Source of the DNA: Aquipseudomonas alcaligenes
GTDB lineage: Bacteria > Pseudomonadota > Gammaproteobacteria > Pseudomonadales > Pseudomonadaceae
Reading direction: 5' to 3'
DNA: 64,000 nucleotides
Assembly: GCF_900156545.1 (NCBI RefSeq)
Contig: NZ_FTNW01000001.1
Location: 682,001-746,000 of the forward strand
Part shown: one piece after another, positions 34,287 to 43,108 of the stretch
Numbering within the stretch: position 1 is the stretch's first letter
Layout of the letters: every line of letters starts with the position of its first letter
Notes under the pieces: generated by a model
Seen by the model: only the letters and a program-made list of their open reading frames with translations
Database searches by the model: none
What the model was told of the DNA's origin: nothing
Program-made: the position numbers and the translations under genes

Positions 34287-35675
34287 TCAGGCGCTGGGCT
34301 GCCAGCCTCCGCCGAGCGCCTTGTAGATGGCGACTATGCCGCGGTACAGCTCGATCTCGGCCTGGGCCTGGGCGTCCTCGGCGGCCAGGCGCTCACGCTC
34401 GGCGTCGAGCAGCACGAGGAAATCCTCGGTGCCTTCGCGGTAGCGAATCGCCGCCTGCTCGGCCGCCGCGCGGCTGGCCTCGACCTGGCGCACCAGCGAG
34501 ACCAGGCGCTGCTGGCGCTTGGCGTAATCGCTGAAGGCGTTTTCCGACTCTTCCAGGGCCAGCAGCACCTGCTGCTCGTAGCTGGCCAGGGCTCCATCGG
34601 CGTCGGCCTCGGCACCGCGCAGGCGGGCGCGCACGCTGCCCAGATCGAAGGCCGCCCAACTGATGGTCGGTGCCACGCCCCAGGCGTTGGCCGCTGCAGC
34701 GCCCAGTTGCGAACCGCGCCCGGCGGTGAAACCGAGGAAGCCGCTCAGGCTGACCCTGGGGAACAGGTCGGCGGTGGCCACGCCGACATTGGCGGTGGCG
34801 GCGGCCAGCTGACGTTCGGCGACGATCACATCCGGGCGGCGGCGCAGCAGCTCGGCGGGGTCGCCAATCGGCAGCGCCTTGGCGATCACTGGCAGCGGCC
34901 GCGGCGATAGGTCGACGCTCAGCTGTTCCGGGCGCTGGCCGAGTAGGGTGGCGATGCGGTGACGGGCCCGTGCTTCCTCGGCCTGCAGTTGCGGCAGGCT
35001 GGCCTCGGTGGCGGCCAGACGGGCATCGGCGCGCAGCACATCCAGCTCGCTGCCGATGCCGGCGTCGCGCAGCTGCTCGGTGAGGGCACGCGACTGGCTC
35101 TGGTTCTTCAGGTTGTCGCGGGCAATCCGTTCGCGCAGCTGAGCACCGCGCAGGTTGCCGTAGGCGTCCACCAGCTCGGCGATCAGGCTCACCTGCAGCT
35201 GGTACAGCTCGGCCTCGGCGGCTTCGCTCTGTGCCTCGCTGGCCTCGATGCTGCGCTGGATGCGGCCGAACAGGTCCAGCTCCCAGGCCATGTCCAGGCC
35301 CAGGTCATAGCGCTCCTGGCGGATACGCTCTTCGCTGGTCGGCGGTTGCTGGGCCTTACCGAACTCGCCGCTGGCGCGGCTGGTGATCACCGGCAGCTGG
35401 TCGTTGCCAACATCGTCGCGGATGGCGCGGGCGGCGCGCAGGCGGGCGAAGGCCACGCGCAGCTCGCGGTTTTCCTTGAGCGACTGTTGCACCAGCTGGC
35501 TCAGGGTAGGATCGTCGAACTGCTTCCACCAGGCCGCCTCGAAATCGGTGCGGTCGTAGTCGCCGGCCTCCAGCGCAGTGATCTGCGCCGGCTGGGTTTC
35601 TGGCGCCTGGTAATCCGGGCCGACGGCGCAGGCGCTGACGGCGAGGGCCAGCAGGGCGGGAATCAACGGCTTCAT
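34287..35675 (-). CDS. oprN: Outer-membrane efflux lipoprotein OprN
   Basis: The TolC-like exit duct of the MexEF-OprN multidrug pump. The 462-residue protein has a lipoprotein signal ending at Cys16 (Ala-Val-Ser-Ala-Cys) and two repeated outer-membrane-efflux domains with long alpha-helical, Ala/Glu-rich runs. The start at 35675 has AGGAGG upstream and overlaps the mexF stop by 4 bases (ATGA). Last gene of the operon. Confidence 0.93.
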   Translation of the reverse strand: MKPLIPALLALAVSACAVGPDYQAPETQPAQITALEAGDYDRTDFEAAWWKQFDDPTLSQLVQQSLKENRELRVAFARLRAARAIRDDVGNDQLPVITSRASGEFGKAQQPPTSEERIRQERYDLGLDMAWELDLFGRIQRSIEASEAQSEAAEAELYQLQVSLIAELVDAYGNLRGAQLRERIARDNLKNQSQSRALTEQLRDAGIGSELDVLRADARLAATEASLPQLQAEEARARHRIATLLGQRPEQLSVDLSPRPLPVIAKALPIGDPAELLRRRPDVIVAERQLAAATANVGVATADLFPRVSLSGFLGFTAGRGSQLGAAAANAWGVAPTISWAAFDLGSVRARLRGAEADADGALASYEQQVLLALEESENAFSDYAKRQQRLVSLVRQVEASRAAAEQAAIRYREGTEDFLVLLDAERERLAAEDAQAQAEIELYRGIVAIYKALGGGWQPSA

Positions 35676-38600
35676 GCATGCACCTCCTGCCGGCGAGCAG
35701 CTTTCCTCGCTTCGCGCTTCTCCACAAAGGCGCGGATCAGCACGTAGAACACCGGGGTCAGCAGCAGGCCGAAGAAGGTCACACCGATCATCCCGCTGAA
35801 CACCGCCACGCCCATGGCGTGGCGCATCTCGGCACCGGCGCCGCTGGATAGCACCAGGGGCACCACGCCCATGATGAAGGCGATGGAAGTCATCAGGATC
35901 GGCCGCAGACGCAGGCGGCAGGCCTCCAGCACCGCGCTGATGCGATCCAGGCCTTCCTCCTGCTTCTCCTTGGCGAACTCGACGATGAGGATGGCGTTCT
36001 TGCACGCCAGGCCCACCAGCACGATCAGGCCGATCTGGGTAAACACGTTGTTGTCGCCGCCGGCCAGGATCACCCCGACGATGGCGGAGAACAGCACGGT
36101 CGGCACGATCAGGATCACCGCCAGCGGCAGGCTCCAGCTCTCGTACTGGGCGGCCAGCACCAGGAAGGCCAGCAGCACGCAAAGCGGGAAGATGAAGATC
36201 GCGGTGTTGCCGGCGAGGATCTGCTGATAGGTCAGCTCGGTCCATTCGTAGGTCATGCCGTTGGGCAGCTCCTCATCGAGCAGCTTGGCGATCGCCGCCT
36301 CGGCCTGGCCGGAGCTATAGCCCGGCGCCGCCGCGCCATTGATCTCGGCGGTGAGGAAGCCGTTGTAGTGCATCACCCGGTCCGGGCCCGAGGCACTGTC
36401 GACCTTGACGAAGGTGGACAGCGGTATCATCTCGCCACGGTTGTTGCGCACCTTGAGCTGGCCGATCTGCTCCGGCTCCAGGCGGAACTGCTGGTCGGCC
36501 TGGACGTTGACCTGGTAGGTGCGGCCGAAACGGTTGAAGTCGTTGGCGTACAGCGAGCCCAGGTACACCTGCAGGGTGTCGAAGATGTCGCTGATGGCCA
36601 CGCCGTGGGTCTTGGCCTTCTCGCGGTCGATGTTGGCGTCGATCTGCGGCACGTTGACCTGGTAGCTGGTGAACACCGACATCGGGTCCAGTTCCGGCAG
36701 CGCCCGCGCCTTGGCCAGGATGTTCTGGGTCTGCTTGTACAGTTCCTCGTAACCCAGGCTGCCGCGATCCTCCACCTGCAGGCGGAATCCACCGATAGTG
36801 CCGAGGCCTTGCACGGGCGGCGGCGGGAAGATGGCGATGTAGGCGTCCTGGATACCGGCGAACTGGGCATTCAGCTCGGCGGCGATCGCCCCGGCGGACA
36901 TGCTCGGGTCCGTGCGATCGTCGAACGGCTTGAGCGGGGTGAAGACGATGCCGCTGTTCGGGCTGTTGGTGAAGCCGTTGATCGACAGGCCCGGGAAGGC
37001 CACGGTGTTCTCCACGCCCGGGTGCTTGCTGGCGATTTCCGACATGCGTTTGATCACATCCTCGGTACGGTCGAGGGTGGCGGCGTCCGGCAGCTGGGCG
37101 AAGGCGACCAGGTACTGCTTGTCCTGCTGCGGCACGAAGCCGGTCGGCGTGCTGGAGAAGCCCAGGTAGCCGAGCACCAGTAGGCCGCCGTAGACCAGCA
37201 GGGCAATCGAGCTGCCACGCAGCACGCGCTTCACTGTGCCGACGTAGCCATGGCTGGCGCGGTCGAAGAAGCGGTTGAACGGGTTGAACAGCCAGCCGCC
37301 GAACAGCTTGTCGAGCACGCGGGAGAAGCGGTCCTTGGGCGCGTGGTGATCCTTGAGCAGCACGGCGGCCAGGGCCGGCGACAGGGTCAGCGAGTTGAAC
37401 GCCGAGATCACCGTGGAGATGGCGATGGTCAGCGCAAACTGCTGGTAGAACTGCCCGGTGAGGCCGGAGATAAAGGCGGTCGGCACAAATACGGCGCACA
37501 GCACCAGGGCGGTAGCGACGATCGGCCCGGTCACTTCCTTCATGGCCTGGCGGGTGGCTTCCACCGGCGACTTGCCGAGGCCGATGTTTCTCTCGACGTT
37601 CTCCACCACCACGATGGCGTCGTCCACCACGATGCCGATCGCCAGCACCAGGCCGAACAGCGACAGGGCGTTGAGCGAAAAGCCGAACAGATGCATCACC
37701 GCGAAGGTACCGATCAGCGACACCGGCACGGCGGCCAGCGGGATGATCGAGGCGCGCCAGGTCTGCAGGAACAGCACCACCACCAGCACCACCAGCACGA
37801 TGGCTTCGAGCAGGGTATGCACCACCGCCTCGATGGAACCGCGGACGAAGATGGTCGGGTCGTAGACGATCTCGTAGTCCACGCCCTGCGGGAAGCTCTG
37901 CTTCAACTCGGCCATGCGCGCACGCACCGAGTCGGAGATCTCGATGGCATTCGAGCCGGGGCGCTGGAACACCGGGATGGCCACGGCCGGCTGGTTGTTC
38001 AGCAGCGAGCGCAGCGCGTACTGGCTGGAACCCAGCTCGATCCGGGCGATGTCCTTGAGGCGGGTGATCTCGCCATCGTCGCCGGCGCGGATGATGATGT
38101 TCTCGAACTCTTCCTCGCTGACCAGACGGCCCTGGGTGTTGATCGACAGCTGGAAGCTGTTGCCGGCATCCGAGGGCGGCGCGCCGAGGGCGCCTGCGGC
38201 GACCTGGCGGTTCTGCTCGCGAATGGCGTTGACTACATCGGTAGCGGTGAGGTTGCGCGAGGCCACCTTGTTCGGGTCGAGCCACACGCGCAGCGAGTAG
38301 TTGCCCATACCGAACAGCTGCACGTCGCCCACACCGTCCAGGCGCGCCAGCTCGTCCTTGACGTTGAGCGCGGCGTAGTTGGACAGGTAGAGCATGTCGT
38401 AGCGCTGATCCGGTGAGGTCAGGTGCACCACCATGGTCAGGTCCGGCGAGGCCTTGTCCACGGTCACGCCGAGGCGCTGCACTTCGGTGGGCAGGGTCGG
38501 CATGGTGCGGGTCACGCGGTTCTGCACCTGCACCTGGGCGTTGTCCAGGTCGGTGCCGAGGGCAAAGGTGATGGTCAGGGTCAGCTTGCCGTCGGCGGTG

Positions 38601-38851
38601 GACTGCGACGACATGTAGAGCATGCCTTCCACGCCGGTGATGGCCTGCTCCAGCGGCGAGGCGACGGTCTCGCCGATCACCTTGGGGTTGGCGCCGGGGA
38701 AGTTGGCGCGCACCACTACGGTGGGCGGCACCACTTCCGGGTACTCGCTGATCGGCAGCTGGAACAGCGAGATCGCACCGGCGATCAGCACCAGCAGGGA
38801 CAGCACGGCGGCAAAGATCGGCCGCTTGATGAAGAACTGGGAGAAGTTCAT
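35672..38851 (-). CDS. mexF: RND multidrug transporter MexF
   Basis: The proton-driven inner-membrane pump subunit. At 1059 residues it has the RND plan of two sets of six transmembrane helices and two large periplasmic loops. Helix 4 contains Gly-Ile-Val-Val-Asp-Asp-Ala-Ile-Val-Val-Val-Glu-Asn, whose Asp pair is the proton relay. It matches P. aeruginosa MexF over long identical stretches as I recall. Substrates there include chloramphenicol, fluoroquinolones, trimethoprim and quorum-sensing precursors; the range here is inferred. Confidence 0.95.
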   Translation of the reverse strand: MNFSQFFIKRPIFAAVLSLLVLIAGAISLFQLPISEYPEVVPPTVVVRANFPGANPKVIGETVASPLEQAITGVEGMLYMSSQSTADGKLTLTITFALGTDLDNAQVQVQNRVTRTMPTLPTEVQRLGVTVDKASPDLTMVVHLTSPDQRYDMLYLSNYAALNVKDELARLDGVGDVQLFGMGNYSLRVWLDPNKVASRNLTATDVVNAIREQNRQVAAGALGAPPSDAGNSFQLSINTQGRLVSEEEFENIIIRAGDDGEITRLKDIARIELGSSQYALRSLLNNQPAVAIPVFQRPGSNAIEISDSVRARMAELKQSFPQGVDYEIVYDPTIFVRGSIEAVVHTLLEAIVLVVLVVVLFLQTWRASIIPLAAVPVSLIGTFAVMHLFGFSLNALSLFGLVLAIGIVVDDAIVVVENVERNIGLGKSPVEATRQAMKEVTGPIVATALVLCAVFVPTAFISGLTGQFYQQFALTIAISTVISAFNSLTLSPALAAVLLKDHHAPKDRFSRVLDKLFGGWLFNPFNRFFDRASHGYVGTVKRVLRGSSIALLVYGGLLVLGYLGFSSTPTGFVPQQDKQYLVAFAQLPDAATLDRTEDVIKRMSEIASKHPGVENTVAFPGLSINGFTNSPNSGIVFTPLKPFDDRTDPSMSAGAIAAELNAQFAGIQDAYIAIFPPPPVQGLGTIGGFRLQVEDRGSLGYEELYKQTQNILAKARALPELDPMSVFTSYQVNVPQIDANIDREKAKTHGVAISDIFDTLQVYLGSLYANDFNRFGRTYQVNVQADQQFRLEPEQIGQLKVRNNRGEMIPLSTFVKVDSASGPDRVMHYNGFLTAEINGAAAPGYSSGQAEAAIAKLLDEELPNGMTYEWTELTYQQILAGNTAIFIFPLCVLLAFLVLAAQYESWSLPLAVILIVPTVLFSAIVGVILAGGDNNVFTQIGLIVLVGLACKNAILIVEFAKEKQEEGLDRISAVLEACRLRLRPILMTSIAFIMGVVPLVLSSGAGAEMRHAMGVAVFSGMIGVTFFGLLLTPVFYVLIRAFVEKREARKAARRQEVHA

Positions 38852-38862
38852 GGCGTTCTACC

Positions 38863-40104
38863 TCAGCCGCGCGGCGCGTTGCTGGATTTGGCGTGCTGTT
38901 CGGCCACGCGCGGGGCGTCGCGGCCATCCACGGCCTGGCGCAGGCGCGCCAGCTGGGCGAGGGTGCCCTCGTCGGCCATCGGCACGGCCTGCGGATCGAC
39001 GGTGGCGCCGGGCATGGCGCGCTGCAGGCCGTTGACCACGATCTTCTCGCCCTTGGCCAGGCCCTGACGGACGATGCGCAGGCCTTCCAGCTTCGGGCCG
39101 AGTTCGATGGCGCGGTACTGCACGGCGTTATCCTTGTCGAGGACCAGGACGAACTTCTTGCCCAGGTCGGTACCGACCGCTTCGTCCTTGATCAGCGCGG
39201 CCGGGTAGGTGCCGCTGCCGACCAGCTTGAGGCGAGCGTAGAGACCGGGGGTGAAGCGGCCGTCGCGGTTGTCGAACACGGCGCGGCCACGGATGGTGCC
39301 GGTGCGCGGATTGACCTGGTTGTCGAGGAAGTCCAGCTGGCCTTCGTGCGGGTGGCCGCTTTCGCTGGACAGGCCGAGGTACACCGGGCTGGCGCCACGG
39401 GCATCGCTGCCGGCCTGGCGCGCCAGCTCGATGTACTTGAGGAATACGCGCTCGTCGGCGTCGAAGTAGGCGTAGACCTTGTCAGTGGAGACCACGGTGG
39501 TCAGCAGCGACTGGCCGGCACCGACCAGGTTGCCAGCGGTGATCTCGGCGCGGCTGACGCGGCCATCGATGGGCGAGGTGATGCGGGTGAAGCTGAGGTT
39601 GAGCAGCGCGTTGTCCAGTTCGGCCTGGGTCGCGGCGACCGCGGCCTGGGCCTCGGTGGCGGCGCTGGCGCGGGCGTCGGCCAGTTCAGCGGAGATGGCG
39701 TTGCTCTGGCGCAGGCGCTCGCCACGGCGGGCCTCGTTGGCGGCACGGGTCTGGCTGGCGCGGGCCTGTTGCAGCTGGGCCTGCAGGCGCTTGACCTCGG
39801 CCTGGAACGGGCGCGGGTCGATCTGGAACAGCAGATCGCCTTTCTTCACCAGGCTGCCTTCGTCGAAGGCCACCTTGTCGATGTAGCCGGAGACTCGCGG
39901 GCGTACTTCGACCGACTCAGGCGACTCCAGGCGGCCGGTGAACTCGTCCCATTCGTTGATCGGCTGCTCGATCACTTCGGCGACGCTGACCTTGGCGGCC
40001 GGCATCGGCTGGCTCGCTTCCTCGCCCTTGCCGCAGGCGCTCAGTACCAGGGCCGTGGCAATGGCCAGGGGCAGGCGCCAGGAGAGATTGAATGACTGTT
40101 CCAT
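38863..40104 (-). CDS. mexE: Periplasmic membrane-fusion protein MexE
   Basis: The adaptor linking MexF to OprN. The 413-residue lipoprotein has lipidated Cys24 (Leu-Val-Leu-Ser-Ala-Cys), a lipoyl/hairpin domain with Pro-Arg-Val-Ser-Gly-Tyr-Ile and Ile-Asp-Pro-Arg-Pro, a helical hairpin, and beta-barrel and membrane-proximal domains. First gene of the operon; 159 bases separate it from mexT and contain candidate MexT sites. Confidence 0.94.
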   Translation of the reverse strand: MEQSFNLSWRLPLAIATALVLSACGKGEEASQPMPAAKVSVAEVIEQPINEWDEFTGRLESPESVEVRPRVSGYIDKVAFDEGSLVKKGDLLFQIDPRPFQAEVKRLQAQLQQARASQTRAANEARRGERLRQSNAISAELADARASAATEAQAAVAATQAELDNALLNLSFTRITSPIDGRVSRAEITAGNLVGAGQSLLTTVVSTDKVYAYFDADERVFLKYIELARQAGSDARGASPVYLGLSSESGHPHEGQLDFLDNQVNPRTGTIRGRAVFDNRDGRFTPGLYARLKLVGSGTYPAALIKDEAVGTDLGKKFVLVLDKDNAVQYRAIELGPKLEGLRIVRQGLAKGEKIVVNGLQRAMPGATVDPQAVPMADEGTLAQLARLRQAVDGRDAPRVAEQHAKSSNAPRG

Positions 40105-40168
40105 GCTTGACTCCGCCAGTCGGATTTTTGAATGGGCGGAGTGTGCTCGGCGGAGTTTGAAGGCACGA

Positions 40169-40205
40169 ATCGAACCCTCCGAAGATGACTATCATGCGGA
40201 ATGAT
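40169..40205. promoter_or_regulatory. Candidate MexT-binding region upstream of mexE
   Basis: On plus, ATCG-N5-TCCGAA-N4-ACTAT (40169-40192) partly matches the recalled MexT box ATCA-N5-GTCGAT-N4-ACYAT. It overlaps an ATC-N9-GAT dyad (40191-40205, ATCAT/ATGAT arms) of the NodD/LysR type. The GATGACTATCA segment (40184-40194) is nearly repeated in front of mexS. Confidence 0.45.
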
Positions 40206-40263
40206 GATTCATGCGCTTGCGTTGATAATGGACGAGGCGCCCGTGGCAGAGCGCCGCGAAGCC

Positions 40264-41181
40264 TCAGGCAAGGCTGTCCGGGTCGCCGCAGAACATCTGG
40301 ATGCGCGAACGCAGCCAGCGCTCGGCCGGGTCGTTGTCCTGCGCGCCGCGCCAGGCCATGTGCAGCTCGAAGGTGCGCGAGGGCAGCGGCAGGTCCTCGG
40401 CACGCAAGCCGCCGGCGGCGGTGAGCGCCGCGGCCGTGTAATCCGGTACGGTGGCGACGATGTCGGTGCCGGCCAGCAGGGTGCCAAGGCCGTTGAACTG
40501 GGGTACCGCCAGGACCACACGGCGCTTGCGCTCCAGCTTTTCCAGCTCGTCGTCGATGAAGCCGGTCGTGTCGCCGGCAAAAGACACCAGGGCGTGCGGA
40601 CGAGCACAGAAGTCATCCAGGGTGATTGTCCCTGGCACGCTGTCCGCGCGCAGCAGCTTCGGTTTGCTGCGGCGCAGCACTTTGCGCTTGGCATTGGCCG
40701 GCAGCTCCTCGGTATAGCCGACACCCACCGAGATCTCCCCAGAAGCCAGCAACCCCGGCATCAGCAGGTAGTTGGCGCGGCGCACCACCAGCACCACGCC
40801 AGGTGCCTCGGCACGCAGGCGACGGAGCAGCGGGGGCAACAGGGCGAACTCGACGTCATCGGACAGACCGATGCGAAACACCTGGTTGCTGGTGGCAGGG
40901 TCGAAGTCAGTGGCGCGGCTGACGGCGGTGGAGATGGAGTCCAGTGCTGGGGAGAGCAGTGCGAATATCTCGTTGGCCCGCGCAGTGGGCTCCATGCTGC
41001 GCCCGGTACGCACGAACAGCGGGTCGTCGAACAGGCTGCGCAGGCGGGCGAGGGCGGCGCTGATGGCTGGCTGGCCGAGGAACAGCTTCTCGGCCGCACG
41101 AGTCACGCTGCGTTCGTGCATCAGGGTCTCGAACACGATCAGCAGGTTGAGGTCGACACGGCGCAGGTCGTTGCGGTTCAT
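40264..41181 (-). CDS. mexT: LysR-type regulator MexT
   Basis: Activator of mexEF-oprN and mexS. The 305-residue protein starts Met-Asn-Arg-Asn-Asp-Leu-Arg-Arg-Val-Asp, has a winged helix with Ser-Val-Thr-Arg-Ala-Ala-Glu-Lys-Leu-Phe, and a LysR effector domain, all nearly identical to P. aeruginosa MexT as recalled. The ATG at 41181 is chosen on that basis; the upstream in-frame extension has no coding character. No frameshift or inactivating repeat is visible, so it should encode a functional activator. Confidence 0.95.
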   Translation of the reverse strand: MNRNDLRRVDLNLLIVFETLMHERSVTRAAEKLFLGQPAISAALARLRSLFDDPLFVRTGRSMEPTARANEIFALLSPALDSISTAVSRATDFDPATSNQVFRIGLSDDVEFALLPPLLRRLRAEAPGVVLVVRRANYLLMPGLLASGEISVGVGYTEELPANAKRKVLRRSKPKLLRADSVPGTITLDDFCARPHALVSFAGDTTGFIDDELEKLERKRRVVLAVPQFNGLGTLLAGTDIVATVPDYTAAALTAAGGLRAEDLPLPSRTFELHMAWRGAQDNDPAERWLRSRIQMFCGDPDSLA

Positions 41182-41265
41182 GCTCAGCTTCCATCCGGGA
41201 GTCCGTGAAAGGTGCGGGCGCAGCGCGCTGCCGTCAAGCCCGTGACGGAACAGGAGCGATGGTGG

Positions 41266-41289
41266 ATCATCGCGATTTATGGTGACTAT
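41266..41289 (+). promoter_or_regulatory. Candidate MexT box upstream of mexS
   Basis: ATCA (41266-41269)-N5-ATTTAT-N4-ACTAT (41285-41289) has exact flanks and half of the centre of the recalled MexT consensus ATCA-N5-GTCGAT-N4-ACYAT. It ends 76 bases before the mexS ATG. Confidence 0.6.
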
Positions 41290-41365
41290 CAATGGGCGCG
41301 GGTAGTTTTGCCGGATAAGCCCGTATAGAGTCCGTGGCCATAGAGATATGAAGGCGAGGTGTGTG

Positions 41366-42388
41366 ATGTCCCGCATGATCCGTTTCCACCAGTTCGGCGA
41401 TGCCAGCGTGCTGCGCCTGGAGGATGTGCCGACCCCGAAGCCAGGGCACGATGAGGTGTTGGTGCGCACCCGGGCGCTTGGGGTGAGCTGGCGTGACGTG
41501 CTGTGGCGGCAGAACCTGGCACCCGACCAGGCCGCTCAGCTGCCCGCTGGCGTTGGCTTCGAGCTGGCCGGGGTGGTCGAGGCCGTCGGCCCCGGCGTCG
41601 ATGATTTCGCTCCCGGCATGGCGGTTGCCAGCTTCCCGTCCTTCAGTCCCAACCAGTATCCGGCCTGGGGCGACCTGGTGTTGATGCCGCGCCGCGCCCT
41701 GGCCCGTTATCCGGATGTACTCAGCCCGACCGAAGCCGCCGTGCACTACACCCCCTACATGCTCGCGTACTTTGCCCTGGTTGAACTGGCCGAGGTGCAG
41801 CCGGGCCAGCGCGTGCTGATCACCGAGGCGGCCCACTGCCTGGCGCCGCAGGCGGTGCAGATGGCGAAGGCGCTGGGCGCCGTGGTGATTGCCGCCACCA
41901 GCGAGGGCGATACCCGTGCCTACCTGCGCGAGCTGGGTGCCGACAAGGTGATCGACACCGAGGAGCAGGATCTGGTGCTGGAAGTGGAGCGTTTCACCGA
42001 CGGCAAGGGGGTCGAGGTGGTGCTGGACCAGTGCGCCGGGCCGCAGATGAAACTGCTCGGCGATGTCGCGGCGACCCGCGGCAAGCTGATCCTCTATGGT
42101 GTCAACGGCGGCAACGACGCGGCATTCCCGGCCTGCGCGGCGTTCAAGAAGCACCTGCAGTTCTTCCGCCACTGCGTGCTCGATTTCACCGGCCAGCCCG
42201 AACTGGGCCTGGAGCGCGACGAGGCTGCAGTGCAGCGTGCCCTGCAGCGGATCAACCAGATGACCGCTGACCGCCTGCTCAAACCCAGCATCGCCAGGAC
42301 GTTTGCCTTCGAGGACTTCGTCGCGGCCAACCAGTTCATGGAGACCTGTCCTGCTGGCGGACGGGTGGTGATGACGCTGCAACCCTGA
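41366..42388 (+). CDS. mexS: MexS, zinc-independent MDR-family oxidoreductase
   Basis: A 340-residue quinone-oxidoreductase/MDR-family protein without the structural zinc cysteines. In P. aeruginosa loss of mexS activates MexT, probably through accumulation of electrophilic metabolites. The N-terminus Met-Ser-Arg-Met-Ile-Arg-Phe-His-Gln-Phe-Gly and the Asp-Gln-Cys-Ala-Gly-Pro and Tyr-Gly-Val-Asn-Gly-Gly-Asn stretches match MexS as recalled. Divergent from mexT, same arrangement as in P. aeruginosa. An in-frame ATG at 41348 would add six residues. Confidence 0.93.
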   Translation: MSRMIRFHQFGDASVLRLEDVPTPKPGHDEVLVRTRALGVSWRDVLWRQNLAPDQAAQLPAGVGFELAGVVEAVGPGVDDFAPGMAVASFPSFSPNQYPAWGDLVLMPRRALARYPDVLSPTEAAVHYTPYMLAYFALVELAEVQPGQRVLITEAAHCLAPQAVQMAKALGAVVIAATSEGDTRAYLRELGADKVIDTEEQDLVLEVERFTDGKGVEVVLDQCAGPQMKLLGDVAATRGKLILYGVNGGNDAAFPACAAFKKHLQFFRHCVLDFTGQPELGLERDEAAVQRALQRINQMTADRLLKPSIARTFAFEDFVAANQFMETCPAGGRVVMTLQP

Positions 42389-42408
42389 GCCACCTAGCGC
42401 TCGCAGAG

Positions 42409-42430
42409 CGCCGCCTGCGGGCGGCGTTTT
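42409..42430 (+). terminator. mexS terminator
   Basis: CGCCGCC (42409-42415) pairs with GGCGGCG (42420-42426), loop TGCG, followed by TTTT. Confidence 0.75.
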
Positions 42431-42461
42431 CATTTATCGGTAAATCTCCTGCTCGGAATGC

Positions 42462-42489
42462 TTGTATTGATAAGGATTATCATTAAGAT
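42462..42489 (+). promoter_or_regulatory. Fur-controlled promoter of the siderophore sigma gene
   Basis: TTGTAT (42462-42467), 16-base spacer, TAAGAT (42484-42489) form a sigma-70 promoter. The spacer region is a Fur box: ATTGATAAGGATTATCATT (42466-42484), close to the GATAATGATTATC repeat consensus. Iron-bound Fur would directly block polymerase. The start codon is 31 bases further on. Confidence 0.8.
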
Positions 42490-42519
42490 GCGCATCACGT
42501 CGAAGCCGAGGATCAGGCC

Positions 42520-43086
42520 ATGGGGATGCTGCAAAGTTGGGATGAGCAGGGCGCTACGCCGCTGCGCTTGGCTGCCCATCGAACGGATCATGGGCTGGAG
42601 CGCCTGTATGCCGGACATCGGCGGGTACTGATCGACGCGGCCCAGGGCGTGCTCGGCTGCCGCGCACGCGCCGAAGACGTGGTGCACGACGCCTTCCTCA
42701 AACTCTGGGAGAGCGGCGATCGTCATACGATCGCCGACCCGCTGCGCTACCTGTTCCGCATGGTGCGAAACCTGGCCATCGACCGTCTGCGCCGGCAGAA
42801 CCTGGAAGGTCGCTACAGCGTTGATGACGACATGCTCGACGAATTGCCAGCGCCGCAGTCCGGGCCCGAGCAGCGGGCTATCAGCCAACTCGAGTGGCAG
42901 CGCCTGCAACACGCGCTGGGCGAGTTGCCCGAGCGCACCCGCACCGTATTCACCATGAGCCAGCTGGAAGGCTATAGCCAACGCGAGGTGGCCAGCCATC
43001 TCAGCGCCTCGCCGACCCTGGTGCATTTCCTCCTGCGTGACGCCCTGAGTCACTGCCGCAGCCGCCTCGAACCCGAGGCGGCCTGA
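42520..43086 (+). CDS. ECF sigma factor of the iron-starvation (PvdS/FecI-like) class
   Basis: A 188-residue ECF sigma factor. Region 2 is seen in Arg-Ala-Glu-Asp-Val-Val-His-Asp-Ala-Phe-Leu-Lys-Leu-Trp and region 4 in Gly-Tyr-Ser-Gln-Arg-Glu-Val-Ala. It sits under a Fur box and ahead of the siderophore genes, so it should transcribe the mbtH-NRPS unit and the receptor, whose promoters share an iron-starvation-type element. No FecR/FpvR-like anti-sigma gene is adjacent. The exporter gene follows after 22 bases, probably in the same transcript. Confidence 0.9.
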   Translation: MGMLQSWDEQGATPLRLAAHRTDHGLERLYAGHRRVLIDAAQGVLGCRARAEDVVHDAFLKLWESGDRHTIADPLRYLFRMVRNLAIDRLRRQNLEGRYSVDDDMLDELPAPQSGPEQRAISQLEWQRLQHALGELPERTRTVFTMSQLEGYSQREVASHLSASPTLVHFLLRDALSHCRSRLEPEAA

Positions 43087-43108
43087 TTCCTGCCGTTCTG
43101 GACCCGCT

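Noticed and set aside
36315-38927. An 870-residue minus-strand frame overlapping mexF in another phase
   Set aside because: It is an Arg/Pro/Ala-rich shadow of mexF with no ribosome site or motifs.
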